Positions 47,901 to 60,564 of a stretch of DNA of 64,000 nt are shown piece after piece. Origin of the DNA: Archilochus colubris (Eukaryota; Chordata; Aves; Apodiformes; Trochilidae). The notes under the pieces are model-generated. The model was not told the DNA's origin, ran no database searches, and saw only the letters and a program-made list of their open reading frames with translations. The stretch lies in contig CM041084.1 in NCBI GenBank assembly GCA_023079485.1, forward strand, positions 128,724,792 to 128,788,791. The letters are read 5' to 3'. Every line of letters starts with the position of its first letter. Position 1 is the first letter of the stretch. Position numbers and translations under genes: made by a program.

Positions 47901-50049
47901 AGGATGGAAGTCAGCTAATACTACCTTTTTTCCTGGAAAACATTTTCAACTGTGGTGAGATAACAGGTGGGCTATCAGCAGTAAGCATTGCTGCAACTGC
48001 AGGTGGTCTGTGCAAGATGATTTGCTTTTCTGAAAGCAGAAGGTAACTTTGCCATAGAGAAAAAAACTTAATTTAGGAATTAAGAACTTAAGAAATTTTA
48101 AATTCTTGCTGATGTTGCCTGCCCTCCAGGTGTTTATATCTAAGTACTTTGTAGTCAACTAGTAGGGCTAGTTGGTAAACATGAGGTGTAAAGGGTGTAG
48201 GGTTAGTGTTGCCATCAGATCTGTTCCAATAGATAATTGGGAAGTTGCTGTCATCAGGGAGCAGGACTGATAGGTAATTCATTGCCTGAAGCACTGTTTA
48301 TGTCCCAGCTTGTTTCTAAATGGTTTCAAAGAAGAGCTTTCTGAGGAGTGACCCTAATATGGAACTCATGGAAGTGGGGGCACACGTGGCAAGATGGTCA
48401 TCCTGAAAGGAGCAGCACTTTACTGAGAAGTCAAAGAGGACTTTTTGGCTGCTTTCTGAATGAAGGAAGCGTTGTGACTCTATATATGAATTCTACCTCA
48501 TCAGTTGTTCCTGCTTGAAAGCTGATACATGTGGTAAAAATCAAAACCCAAGTTTCATTTTAATTTGGAATTGCATTTAATTGACAGAGACACTGACATT
48601 TGCAACAGCTGGATTCACTGAAGAAAGCACAGGCTCCATGCTTTCCTCACGTTATTAGCACCACAGCCCCAAATGTTAAGTAGTCTCCCTACTCATGCTG
48701 TGGATAGAGAGAGCCCTCTGAAATTTTTTCAGGTTTGACAGTGCAAATGTGTGGGTTTGAATATTTCCAATTGCAGCTAAATCAAAAGTGCTCTAAGTGG
48801 ATTGATTCTGCATGCTTTTGTTTCCCTAATGATTGGTCTTGTGACTAGAAATACAAAAGCCCTGTATGCAGAGGGATACCTAGCAAGTAGGATAAAAGCC
48901 ACAGCTGTCCTAATACCAGGGACCCCTGGCTTGTTTGATAACATGGTACCTAAATAGCAATTTAAAGTGTGTCTACATAGCTTCAGGTTTTAATGTGTTC
49001 CTGGCATAATTCCTCCAGCAGACTGAGAAAGAGCTTGTGGCTGTCACGTGCAATAGTGGAAGGTAAGGTGAGCACCTGGGGTCTGGAAATGGAGCTGTGG
49101 GCTCTCTGGACTCTGTTTGGCTGTTGTCCCTGTGTGCATCCTGGTGCAGTCAGTCCCCTGGGCCTGGTTTGTTCATGGCAGCAGTGGTGAGCTGGTTTAC
49201 CCAAAGGTGGCCAGTGTGAAGACTTCTCTGGAATTTAGGAGCTGACACCTGCCTGTCAGCTTTGCCTCATGAGGCATGAATTGTCCAGAAGTGCTTAAGA
49301 ATGAGGAAATGTGGCTGTTTTGTTTCCTCTGGTACTTTCTCAGCACAGTATATATAATCTCAGAAATATTGGTCAGGTGCAGTGTCTGAATTATGTCAGT
49401 GCAAAGACAGAGATGTCCTAATATTTTTAATATTTGCAGAAAAAGGATTGATCACATTGTGTCTTCAGTAGTCTCTTAGGTGCTGACACACATAGGTGTG
49501 TGTGTCAGATGTGGCAAAACGTATGCCAGAAAATGTCATACGCATATACCTACTAGTTGGCTTATGATTGCCAGAGCCAGTGTCTTCCCTTGACACTCCA
49601 GTAGAGGATCAGCTTTTGTATTGTCACATTCCAGCCCCTATTAGCATCTGTATCAAAAAAAATGGCACCACAGCTAATTTGGCAGCTACAACAAAGAACC
49701 TTAGAGGGTTTTAAAGGATGGCTCTCCAATTGTTTTTCTAACACCATGAGGTTCAAACAGTAATTGTAATGAGAAAAGGGAATTTCATAGTTCATTAAGC
49801 TACCTTCCATCTCAAAAATATTTTTTTTCCCATTTTGGAAAGATACCTCTGATGTAGATCCACAATATATTTTGGTAGTGGTACTTTTTCATTTATTTTA
49901 CTTTTTCAGCCATTTATGCTGAAGCTCCTGTTGGTATTTTTGCATGTATGTTCTATGGTATCTCTGAAGGTATAGCTCTGCAAGAATGAGGCATTTTTTT
50001 TCTGCTTGGACACTTACCTATATTATCTAAAATCTATTCAATTCTGTTT
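41699..50049 (+). other. CPQ: Inferred CPQ intron 1, first part
   Basis: From the CpG island to the long CR1 copy. The GC-rich shoulder lasts to about 42.1 kb and then the DNA becomes AT-rich. Simple repeats include an alternating TA/TG stretch at 42545-42590, GTTTT runs at 47386-47445 and GTGT at 49496-49505. No CPQ coding exon, RNA gene or transposon is recognised. A splice-flanked 35-nt segment at 43965-43999 is discussed as a finding. Confidence 0.6.
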
Positions 50050-50749
50050 TGATACTTTGAAGCAGTAAGACTGCTTTGAAGAGGGCGCATCTGTAATGCC
50101 TCTATGCTAATGCAGTCAGCGTGGAGAATGAAGGAGTTCCAGGAATCTGCATACCTGCAGGGCTGTGCTGTTATTGGTATCACCAAGAGGTTGTGGGATG
50201 GATCCCATGACTGGAGCATGGGATGGCTGGGTATAAACTAGTGAGGAAGGGCAAAAGAGAAGGGAGTGTTGCTCTCTACATCAGTATCCAGCTGGAGTCC
50301 ATTGAGTTCTGCCTGGAGATGGATGAGGAGCTGAGAGAGAACTCAGGATTTAAGGGAAGTGTTAGGAGAGTGTTAGGATTTAAGGGAAGTTAAGGCAAGC
50401 AATATCATAATGGGGGTCTGCTACAGGCCACTGTGTCAGGATGACCAAGTGGATGAGGCTCCTCTTCAGACAAATAAAAGCTGCTTTGCACTTGCAAGCT
50501 GTGGTCCTCAAGGGGTCTTTAATCACCCTGACATCTGCTGGAGGGACATCACAGCAAAGCACCAGCATACCAGGAAGTTCCTTGAGTGCATTGGTAACAA
50601 CTTTCTCCTCCATACATAGAGAACATAGACCTTGTACTCAACCGCAGAGACAGCCTGATGTAAAACTTAATGGGAGATCAGGCTGCAGTGACCATGACAC
50701 TTTAGAATTTGAGTTCCTTAGGGCAGGGAGGAAAGTGTGAAGTAAGCTG

Positions 50750-51328
50750 ATGGCACTTGATTCTAAAAGGGCAGACTTTAGTCTCTTCAAAGATCTACTT
50801 GATAGACAAACCCCTGGATGGGAAGGGAGCCCAGAAAAGCTGAATCATTTCCAAGGATCACTTCCTGCATGCCCAGGACCAATGTTTCCCTGTGAGGAGG
50901 AAGGCAGGCGGAAATGCCAGGAGGCCTGTGTGGATGAGCAAGGAATTCTGAACACGCTTAGGGGTAAAAACAGTTTACAGAGGATGGAAGCAAGGATGGA
51001 TACCCTGGGAGAAGTACAGAGAAGTAGTCAGAGAAGTAAGAGTTCAGGTTAAGGAAGCAAAATGACAGAATTAGATCTGGCAAGGGGGGTTAAAGGCAAC
51101 AGGAAAACTTTCTATAGGTATATCAATGATAACTGGAAGACTAGGGAAAATGTGGGCCCACTCCAGAAGGAAATGGGAGAATTGGTCATCCAAAATGTAG
51201 AGAAGGCTGAGGTACTCAGTGACTACTTTGCCTGTGTCTCCACCAGCAAGGACTCTGGTCACACCCTCCATGTTACAGAAGCCAAAGGCACTAGGAAAAG
51301 GAAGATCTCCACTCTAGATGAAGAGTAG
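50750..51328 (+). pseudogene. CR1 ORF2 linker segment, broken frame
   Basis: Two consecutive open stretches in different frames (50750-51052 and 51062-51328) cover the CR1 region between endonuclease and RT. The second reads TELDLARGVKGNRKTFYRYI and later KAEVLSDYFACVSTSKD, conserved in avian CR1 ORF2. A frame shift and stop separate them. Not a host gene. Confidence 0.85.
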
Positions 51329-51925
51329 GTTCATCACCTAAATAACCTGAAGGTGAACAAGTCCATGGGACCTGATGGGATTCACCACAGCTGAAAGAAT
51401 TGGTGGATGAAGTTGTAAAGCCACTGTCCATCATATTTGAAAAGTCATAGCAGTCTGGTGAAGTTCCTGCTGTTTGGAAAAGGGAAATGTAACCCCCATT
51501 TTCAAAACTGGAGAAAAAAGCAGACCCAGGGAACTACAGGCCAGCCAGTCTCACCTCTGGGCCTGGCAAGATCATGGAGCAGATCCTCCTGAAGGCTCTA
51601 TTCAGGCATGTAGATAGCAAAAGGGTGATTGGTGACAGACGACATGCATTCACTTAAAGGAATTCACTAATGGATTCCTGCCTGGCTAATTTTGTGTCCT
51701 TTTGTGATGGGGTTACATCCTTGATGGACAAAGGCAGAGCAAAAGACATCATCTACCTGGACCTGTGCAAAGCATTTGACACTGTCCTGCATGACATTCT
51801 GATCTCTAATCTGGAATGATATGGATTTGATGGATGGACCACTCATTGGATAAGGAACTGGCTGGCTGGTTGCACCCAAAGAGATGTGATCAGTGGCTCA
51901 GTGTCCAAATGGAGATGTGTGACGG

Positions 51926-52381
51926 GTGGTGTTCCTCAAGGGTTGGTATTTGAACCAGTGCTGTTTAATATCTTTGTTGGTGATGTGGACAGTGGAATCG
52001 AATGCTCACTCAGCAGGTTTGCTGACAGCACCAAACTGTGGTGAAGTCAACACTCAAGAGGAAAGGGATGCCATCCAGAGGGACCTTAGCAGGCCCACAA
52101 GAAGTAGGCTTGTGCAAACTGCACGGAGTTCAACGAGGCCAAGTTCTGCACCTGGGTCAATGCAATACAGGTCAGGAGGAGAAAGGATTGTGAACAGCCC
52201 TGAGGAGCAGCACTTGGAGGTGGTGGGGGATCAGAAGCTCAGCATGCTCCGTCAATGTGTACTTGCAGCCCAGAAAGTCAGCCATATTCTGGGCTGCATC
52301 AAAAGAAGCTTAGAGAGCCAGTCAAGGGAGCTGATTCTCCTTCTCTGCTCTTGTGAGACCCCCCCTGGAGTCCAGTTCTGA
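51926..52381 (+). pseudogene. CR1 ORF2 reverse transcriptase C-terminal remnant
   Basis: A 151-codon open stretch downstream of RT motif B. It begins in the wrong frame relative to the catalytic box and crosses at least one frameshift. It contains F-V-G-D-type and R-D-A-I-Q-R-D-L-S pieces of CR1 ORF2 and ends at the 3' UTR. Its methionine is not a biological start. Confidence 0.8.
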
Positions 52382-52842
52382 AGTCCCCAACATAACAAGG
52401 ACATAGAGCTCCTGGAACGTGTCCAGAGGAGAGTCACTAAAATGATCAGAGGGATGGAGCATCTCTCCTGTGAAGACAGGCTGAGGAGGAGGCTCTGAGG
52501 TGACCTTATAGCAACCTTCCAGTATCTGAAGGGGGCCTACAGGAGAGCTGGGGTAGGGATTTTTACACAGGTGTGCAGCGAAAGGAGAAGGGGAAATGGT
52601 TTAAAACTTGAGGAGGGGAGATTTCCACTAGACATAAGATAAAAATTCCTTTCCTGTGAGGGTGGTGAAACACTGGGAAGGGTTCCTCAAGGAAATTGCT
52701 GCATCCTCCCTGGAAGTGGTCAAGGCCAGGTTGGAGGGGCCTTGAGCAACCTGGTCTACTGGTCCCTGACCATGCAGGGGGAGTTGGAACTAGATAGTCT
52801 TTTAGATTCCTTCCAACCCAAACCATTCTTTGATTCAGTGAT

Positions 52843-53188
52843 CATTAGAAGACTTTCCCTGCTGAAAAACTGAAAAAAACCCCACCACTTCCTGTAATCT
52901 GTTGGCTCAAGTCTCTTGAAAACTGCTCTTCCACAGCAGTACTCCTGAACCTGAAAACTATACTGTAGGGATATTCTGCAAATAGCTTTTTAGGTATTTC
53001 ATTTTGTAAACATCTTACTAAATAAAAAAATTAGTTTATAATCTGTGATGCTATGTTACTGCACTCATATTTTAATTTGAGCACATGACTGAGATGTGGC
53101 CATATAAATGGCTGATTCAGCTATTTTTCCTAGTTCTGCTTCTCTGATACTGATCACAAGAAATAAACACATATCTCTACAAAGTGCT
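52843..53188. other. Spacer between CR1 and solo LTR
   Basis: About 350 bp of AT-rich unique sequence in the inferred CPQ intron. Nothing is recognised in it. Confidence 0.7.
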
Positions 53189-53798
53189 TGTCCTGGTTTG
53201 AGAGGCCCAGGATAGGAACCCCCCCCTCCCCATTCCCATGCCCTCCATCAGTGTGGGGGCTGCTGCTGTGGCAGTGATACGGGGGAGCAGCTGAGCCAAT
53301 GGGAGGAGAGGTCAGGTGACCCACATGGACCAATCAGAGTGCTCCTTCCTATGGGGCTCAGGATAAAATGGCTCCAAGGGAGCCCTCTGGGGGCTTCTCT
53401 GGCTGGGGTGAGGCCTCTGCCCTTGCTTCTGCTCCTCCTTTCCTCACCAAAGAACACCATTCCCCAGGACAGGTCACCTCTGCCTTCCCAAGGGGGAGCA
53501 GCTTGGCTGCTCCTGAGGCTCTTGGGGGCTGTCACTGAGACCTGGACTTGGGCACTCCCAGCTGCTGCCCAGTCCAGGGTGGGACTTCTCTGCTTGGGCA
53601 GTAATTACCAACTGAGAAGGGCAGGCTCTGTATTTACATACATATTTGTAACTTGCTACCTCATTAAACCTACATTTTTAAATTTTTTTTTTACTTCCAA
53701 ACTTAATGTCTCTCCCTTATTCACTCTTCATCTTCCTCTGGGAGGGTAGTGGGGAATAACAGAGCACTGTCACCTGGTTACTGTCTAGAACTGTGACA
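53189..53798 (+). mobile_element. Solo LTR of an avian endogenous retrovirus
   Basis: A 610-bp element bounded by TGTCCTGGTTTGAG and CTGTGACA, the TG...CA ends of a retroviral LTR. The U3-like part is GC-rich with a CCAAT motif (ccaatcagagtg, about 53331). A TATA-like GATAAAAT lies at 53362-53369 and an ATTAAA poly(A)-like signal at 53663-53668, in the expected U3-R-U5 order. No gag, pol or env sequence lies next to it, so recombination between two LTRs has removed the provirus interior. Flanking pentamers GTGCT and GTGGT may be a decayed target-site duplication with one mismatch. It resembles the TGTCCTGGTTTG-type LTRs common in birds. No infectious capacity remains. Confidence 0.8.
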
Positions 53799-55668
53799 GT
53801 GGTTTAGGCTCGAGTCCACTTTGAAAATCTGATAAGGTTTATGATGTCCCTTTTTCACTGTCACAGAGAGAACTTCGACCACAGGTATTATGAAACTGGT
53901 GTTTATTCAGGTGTCAGGTATTTAGTTCTGAGCAGCGTATAAATTTCTTTCCCATTAAAAAACAGAGGACCTGTAAGACACTGTACCTGGTAGCAGCCAG
54001 GCATATGTGTATGAACAGAGTATTCAAAATGAACTTTAAATTTTGCATTGAATTGTTTTCAGATAAAAATTTACATACATTTCAGCTTCCCCATCCGTGT
54101 TTTTCCAAGCAGAAAGTTTATAGAGAAAATTGTTGATATTTAGCCAAGTTTTGTTAACCTATAGCAGCTCAGTGTAAGCTATTTCACAAGTAACCTGCAT
54201 GATGGATCTTCTGAGTCACTGCATGAGAATTTTGGATAGAAACTTGCCAGCTGTGTTAGAGTTTGTGAACAAAAATAGAGAACAGACATTTTCAGTTCTT
54301 TATTACTAGTATACCAGATGCATTAATTGTTTGTATTTATAACTGTTTTGCTATCCTGTATTAAACAATGTGAACATAACTTAAATACATCTTTAAAATT
54401 CACTTTGGGAAATAGAATTGCATGTCTCAGAAAAATAGGAACTGTCTTACCCAGACTCACTGGGGTCACTGACTGCCTCTTTGTGTTTACTCTGTTATGT
54501 TCTTTGGAGCTTTTTGCTGTTGATTTTGTCATTGTGGATTTTTTCTCCCTTATCGTTTTCCAGTTGGCTTTTTGTAATATGGCCATTTGCTTCCCTGCAG
54601 CAAGCTTTTGACCAGCTCTCCTGGTAGTGTAAGCAGAAAGGGGCTGAGTGGTCATGCTTATTGAAATGTCTTTCATGTGGCAACTGAATCCTTTGGAGAT
54701 GTCACTTCTGGGTCCCTCCTCTTCCAGTTGTTTGTCCACTCGTCTTCTGTAGTTTCAGGTCCTAAAGGCATGTTTGTCTCAGTGTATGTGTGTAGCACTG
54801 TGAACTCTTAACTGAGACTGAATGTCTTGACGTGGTTGGGAAAAAAAAATAAAAATTAATACTGTTAGGTAGCTGACTTGTTTCGTCCTGCAATAGCAAA
54901 ATAGGTTTTTTTTTTTTTTTCTCTTAAATGGTGGTAAAAAGTAACAGAAACTTAACTGCAGAACCAGAACTACCGTGGATGTGGTAGCTGTAGTGTTCTG
55001 TGATCAAATGTGTATTGCACTGGGGAGTAGCTTTGATGGAGAAGTGGTGTTGGAACCTTACTCGACATCAGAAGGAGGTCTGGTTTTGCTAAATTTGTTT
55101 TTAAAAATTGGCTGAAAACCAGTTTTTCTATCAAGCTCTTTATAAGTAAAGTGTCTATCTTATTTACAATTTGTTCTTTGCCTTGGTTCTTTACATTCAA
55201 GCTTTTCAATCCTGCTTTTGTCTGTACATTGCAGTGCAGTCTGTGATGGGATGGGAGTCCCAGTTGTACCTTGCTACTGAACTTTAACAATTTAATTCTG
55301 ATGTTTATATATTGGAGTATGGTATGATATTTCAGTACCAGTATTATGCCCTAGTGAACATGATGAAATTATAAATTATATACTTCATAACATATCTCAT
55401 TGAAATTAATATCCTTTCCCACCCTTATTATAGAGAAACATTTGCATCATAAAGAATTTTTTTTCCGTCGATTGTCATGAGAAGTTCCTGATGCTGTACC
55501 TTTTTCAAATTCATCCTTTGTTGCTCTAGAAAGGGAAGACTTGGTGGGCATTTCTTACAGCAGGGTGGCAAAAAACTAGAAAATTAAGTTTTCTGAGCAA
55601 GTCTAGAAATATGTTCACTGTTTTTCTCAGCTTCTCAAAACCAGTTGAATGTTGATACTATAGGAATG
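53799..55668. other. Spacer between the two solo LTRs
   Basis: About 1.9 kb of AT-rich sequence without retroviral coding remnants. It includes T and A runs (54842-54850, 54906-54920). A 138-codon minus-strand open frame (54323-54739) resembles nothing I know and is treated as chance. Confidence 0.65.
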
Positions 55669-56458
55669 TGTCAGGGTTTAATGCTGGCCTGGCAGTTAAC
55701 TGAATGAGAGATGCTCTCTATTAATCCCCCTCCCTGATAAAGAAAGGAGAGAGAATAAGGGAGAGTTACAGGTTGGAAACTAAACTACACAGCTTTAATG
55801 AAACGGTAATGATAAAAAAGGAAAATTTATTAAATATATACAAATATACAGAAAAAAATACATACAAATATACAGAAAATATGATATCATGTTCCTCTCC
55901 CCTTCCCCCCCAAAATGCTCACGTCACCACCGAGGCTGCAGGGCAGCCCTGGGAAAGTCCAGGCTGGAGTCCTGGGGTCAGCAGCAATCAGGAGCTGGAG
56001 GCAGGAACACACAGACTCAGGCTGGCATGGATCAGGACCAAAGGCAGAGGAACGGATGGAATCCTTCCAGGATGCTGAAGTAAACAGGAACAGGCAAAGA
56101 GGGGTGAAGGTGAAGGGACGGGACTTGACCCTTGTGACATGTATGGGTTGGAATACTCCATTTGGTCAATTTTGGTCACCTGTCTTCTCTGCTCCTCCCT
56201 AAAGGAGTGTTGCAGGTGTGACCCATTTCCTCCCTTTCTCTTTCTGGAGCACAAGATGTTCCTCAGAACAGAGCAGTGGCCTTGGTTCTGCACACCAGTC
56301 TCTAGCTGTAACTATAAACATCAAGTGTTTTCAGTCCTAGAAGCAGACACTGACTGAGAAACTTGCTATTAATTTCAGCAAGTATAGCTACTTATGACTT
56401 CGCTGAAAGTAAAATTACAAAACAGAAAATTAGCTGTATCCTAGCCCACACCAGGACA
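55669..56458 (-). mobile_element. Solo LTR of an avian endogenous retrovirus, inverted
   Basis: Read on the minus strand, a 790-bp LTR starts TGTCCTGGTGTGGGCTAGGA (from 56458) and ends TAAACCCTGACA (at 55669), again with TG...CA ends. In this orientation an AATAAA poly(A) signal is present (complement of 55826-55831). The first bases match the other solo LTR (TGTCCTGGT), so the two probably belong to related families inserted in opposite directions. An internal short duplication (ACAAATATACAG at about 55839 and 55864) lies near the poly(A) region. No retroviral genes adjoin it, and a target-site duplication is not clear. Confidence 0.78.
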
Positions 56459-59117
56459 GAGAATAAGGAACATACCTTTTCTTGTGACTGTTGAGAAATT
56501 CTGGATAAAAAAAACCCCTAGTAAATAAGAATGTTTAGAAAAGTTAGTTACTTTTAATCTGGAAATTTTATCACATTAATCAATGGTGAATAATTATTGA
56601 CTTAATTTGGAATTTTGGTGCTAATTGCAGTCAGTAAAATTAGTTTATAGGTGTTTGGAGTAAAATAGCTAAAATGGTTGGATATTTTTGGAAATGTTGG
56701 TCTTCCCTTTTTTGGGTCTTTTTCTTTGAAGCATTTAATAATGTGCATAACTTTTCTCCGACATTGTTGACTTAAAATGAAAAAATTTGTTCCATATACA
56801 AAGCAAAAAATGCTTAGTAGGAGTATGGTCATAGAAGAATAATATTCATGTATAGAAATGCTAAGAGTTTGAGAGTTAATTCTAGAGTGGTATTTGATGC
56901 ATGCAGGTGAGATTATAATCTCATGTAATTTTTGTTAAGACCAGATAGGTCAAACAGAAAACTTGGTTTGTTGGACTTCTTTACTTAGTGAGTAGCTAAT
57001 ATTAGTTCATTTGGCAAACATCTCAACCCTTAGTCACTTTTAAGACTAAGATTTTATTGTTGGAAGGGGACACTCAAAGTATTTTCTATTTTCTGTCCAA
57101 ATCTGAAGCAACATAAAGCATACATGTGTTCTGTAGCACTGAAGAGCCTTCTGCTGCAATGCTGCTTGGAGGGGCACCAAGAGGTGCCTGTGAGTGCCAG
57201 GTACTTGGCATTTTGATGTCTTTCAGCTTTCAGACCAGCTCGTGACAGTGACATCCACACATTCATTGTTGTTAGCAAAACCTGATTTGCTCATTTTTCA
57301 AGGTCCATCCATCATCTTTAACAGCTTTTGCTATCCATAAGTATGGGATGATCATGTGGTCATAGCTCATACCTTCGTATATGAAGATAGGCTTCATCCT
57401 TTGGCCAGACCCAATCTACTTCTCTTTCAATAAACACTCAGAAAATACTTAGCATTAGAATTTTGGAAGTATTTTAACTGCAAGTTCAGGATAAAAGATG
57501 TCCTGTTGAATGTGTTTTCTTTTAAGAAACGGAGTTTAGAATTTTGGGTGATGTTTAAATATGGGTGCTTACTGGCAGTTTTTGCCTTTTATGCCCCCTA
57601 ATTTGTAGCCTTTTGTTTCTCTGTCTTGGGCACTTGGTTCTTTTTCCATAGCCTAATTCATCTCCTTAGATAAGAAAATACAGAAAATACAGAAGAGGTT
57701 GTAAGAGAAGAGTTCTGTGGTTTTATTGCCTCAGTAAAAAGGGGATGCTTTTCTCCCATAGAAAATGCTGAAAGAACAATGTGTGATTCTTAAAAGTTTG
57801 TGTATCAGTTATATATTGATTTTTTTAAAAGGTAAAAGATGTGTCTGTCTCAAGGGCTCTTACAATCAGGAAAGGTTCCATAAATTATAAGAGGCCACTA
57901 ATGTTTTTCTCATACTGGGGGTCTGTATGTATTTTTTTCATTAGCCAGTCTTTCTATGTCTGAAGGAAACCTGTCTTGTTTTTACACTAGAGCAATAGTT
58001 AGAGACTTGAAGGAAGTGTCACCAAAGTTGAGCAACAAAATTCCAGATAATATAATTGCAGCCCTATTCTGCTATGTTTTGATTTAATTTTCCAAAGTAA
58101 TCTTTCCTGTCCCCTCTGTCCCAGTTTTCTTTCAACATTATCAGCTGGACATTAGCTGTGTACTTTGGCAGTCATTGTAATATGAAAAAACATTGTATAT
58201 TTTGGTGTCATTGTTTCCTAACTGCCTTTCTTTCATTGAATATTCCTGTTCTATTCAGTTGTTCTCTAAAAATCCCACAGATTTCCTGTCTTTTGCCTCT
58301 GAAACGATAATGTACTCCCTTTTGAGAACTCTTTGTATTTTGAACTCTCATTAAGAAAAATATCAGCTGGTAGGTGGCCTAGGCATTGTTTGGTGATAAT
58401 GCTTTGTTGTTTGGGGGTTTTTTTATACTTAATTTTTGTCTTGTCTGTCACTGCTTCTAAAGGAAGGAAGTACAAGACCTACTGTTTCTGTAGGTTCACT
58501 GATACACTACTCTGTACATGGGTTATGGTATCATTCTTCAGGATTCCTGCCATGGAATTATTCAGCTGCTGCTGAATAAGGTAGTGTCAAGGAAGCCTCT
58601 TACAATTCTGAAGTTTTCAGGTGAAGAAAAAATTGACTGTGGTTCCTTCTCCTGCTTCTTCCTCCCTGTTAAGCTATAGTACATCCACCATACAGATTAT
58701 ACATAGGGTATGAACTCTTTCTTTTGCTGGATGGAGAGCTAATACTGCCAATATGTCCAGGCACGTTTGGACTTTCTCTTAATCTTCAGCCATCCTTAAG
58801 CATTTCACTTGCTATTCTGTCCCTGTTAAGTTAATATCACCAGCTGGGTTCATATGATCATGCACTACTGGGTCACACTTAGCCTTTCAAGAATTTCAGG
58901 GCATATCTTCAGTAGTAGCAAATCAAGATAGTTCTTCTGAAGCTGATAAAGGTAAGAAAACTCATGGTTTTCTGTTTCCTTTGGAATTTTAGTCTTTTTG
59001 GTCCCAGTAATAAGATCTTGTGTTTTATTCAAAGTCCTGTATCCATATGGTGGTGTACTCTTCCTTTCCTTAACCTTAGATGTAAAAAGGCTCATTTTAA
59101 GAACTTTGTACTGTAAA
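56459..59117. other. CPQ: Inferred CPQ intron 1, unique block
   Basis: About 2.7 kb of AT-rich DNA with no recognised exon, RNA or transposon. Open frames are all under 85 codons and have no exon context. Confidence 0.65.
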
Positions 59118-59765
59118 TCATAGAATCATAGAATGGCTAGGGTCGGAAGGGACCTTAAGGACTATCTAGTTCCAACCCCTTTGTCACTAAATCAGGTTGT
59201 TAAGGTTCTATCCAACCTGACCTTGAACACTTCTAAGCATTCACAACTTCCCTAGGAAACCTGTTCCAATGTCTCACCATCCTCATAATAAAGAATTTCC
59301 TCCTAATACCTAACATAAATCTCCCCTCTTCAAGTTTTAAACCATTGCCCCTTGTCCTCTTGCTACACACTTGTGCAAAAGTCCTACTCCAGCTTTCTTG
59401 TAGGCCCCCTCCAGGTACTGAAAATCTGCTGTCAGAGCTCTTCTCCAGGCTGAACAACCCCAACTTCCTCAGCCTGTCTTCACAAGGGAGGTGCTCCAGT
59501 CCTGATCATTTTTGTGCCTCTCCTCTGGACATCCTCAAAGAGCTCTGTGTCCTTGTTATTTAGGGGACTCCAGAACTGGATGCCAGGTGGAGTCTCGGAA
59601 GAGCAGAGTAGAGGGGGAGTCGCCTGCCTCCATTGACTGCCTGTGCTTCTTTTGATGCAGCCCAGGACTTGGTTGGCTTTCGGGGCTGGAAGTGCACAGT
59701 GCTAGCTCATGTTGAGCTGCTGGTCCCCCGTTACCCCCAAGTCTCTCTCCCCAGAGCTGCTGGTA
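59118..59765 (-). mobile_element. CR1 LINE, 3' UTR plus ORF2 tail
   Basis: Starts on the plus strand with the inverted CR1 terminus TCATAGAATCATAGAATGG and the complement of 'ggttggaactagat'. It continues through the inverted 3' UTR ('aggccccctccaggtactg', 'tcttcacaagggaggtgctccag') to the end of ORF2 ('cttttgatgcagcccagga', complement of the LGCIKR segment). The copy is about 650 bp, strongly 5'-truncated, and antisense to CPQ. Confidence 0.92.
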
Positions 59766-60564
59766 ACTTTGACTGTGAGTGTTCCCAAAGCCAAAATTTT
59801 CTAACCGAATAAAAGATCTCCCAGATGAGGAGTTTTGAAAATTCTGGAGGAGCAGTCTCTCAGGAATGTCTGCTTTTCTGCTTCACTCTTCAAGATCATA
59901 AAGCTTTCCCTCTATCGCTTTTATCTTTCTAAGTGATGGAAAAACTCTGTGACTTTATTTTTAGGCAGAAATCTCCTCCTCGTTTTGCAAGTCCACCTAG
60001 CCTTCCAGCCATCCTACTCCACAGCTGTCACAACAAACTTTCTTTCAGATGCTATTAAATGTATCAGACATCACTCTGCAGCATGTGAGTTTGTTACCCT
60101 GGGGCTTTTCAGTCTATTCTAATGTTATCAAAACCACTGTGTGATTTCAAGGTTTCCTACATTCCTTGGAGGAAAATCAAATGGTACATGATTAGGAAAC
60201 TGATAGATAGTATACAGATTTAGCAGATCTCTAGCAAATAAGTGGTTAATATCTTCAATTTATTGTTTTCTTTCCTCATTTCCCATAACCATGACTCTTG
60301 TGAAGTCTCTGTATCCTTTTGTCTGTATTTTCAACTGGGATTTCGGGAAAACTTTGCCACACTGGGGAAGAAGCACTGGTCTAATGCTAAGATAAACTTT
60401 GTTTATCTTATTTCTTTCCCTCTGCTCCTCTTTTGGTTATCTGATTGCTGTAGACAGTTTTCCCATCTGAGTTTTTTAAAATCTTCTTTTATTCTTTTCT
60501 GTCTGTTAAATTTAAATAATTTACAGTGCAGTGATTTTAATGGTAATAACACCAGTCAGAATCG
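59766..60564. other. Spacer between CR1 copies
   Basis: About 800 bp of AT-rich sequence. The 173-codon plus-strand open frame that starts at 60242 runs out of this spacer into inverted CR1 sequence, so it is not a gene. Confidence 0.7.

Larger units (their letters stand above)
50050..52842 (+). mobile_element. CR1 LINE, long copy with endonuclease remnant, RT and 3' UTR
   Basis: The longest CR1 in the window, about 2.8 kb. Near 50150-50235 the frame reads G-I-T-K-R-L-W-D-G-S-H-D-W-S-M-G-W, a degraded part of the AP endonuclease domain. From about 51010 the conserved linker follows (ARGVKGNRKTFYRYIND, then KAEVLSDYFA). RT motifs include [10 protein letters not shown] near 51757-51786, G-G-V-P-Q-G near 51920, and R-F-A-D-S-T-K-L near 52014 in place of FADD. 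The 3' UTR closes with a decayed terminus (ccattctttgattcagtgatc) at about 52842. Frame breaks and stops are scattered throughout, and there is a 30-bp-period duplication at 50345-50390. The copy is old and dead. Confidence 0.93.

Noticed and set aside
54323..54739. 138-codon Lys/Ser-rich minus-strand open frame
   Set aside because: No recognisable domain or promoter, an overlapping plus-strand open frame, and a length reachable by chance in 64 kb.
53799..55668. Complete provirus between the two LTRs
   Set aside because: The LTRs differ in length and sequence and face opposite directions, and the DNA between them shows no gag, pol or env remnants.
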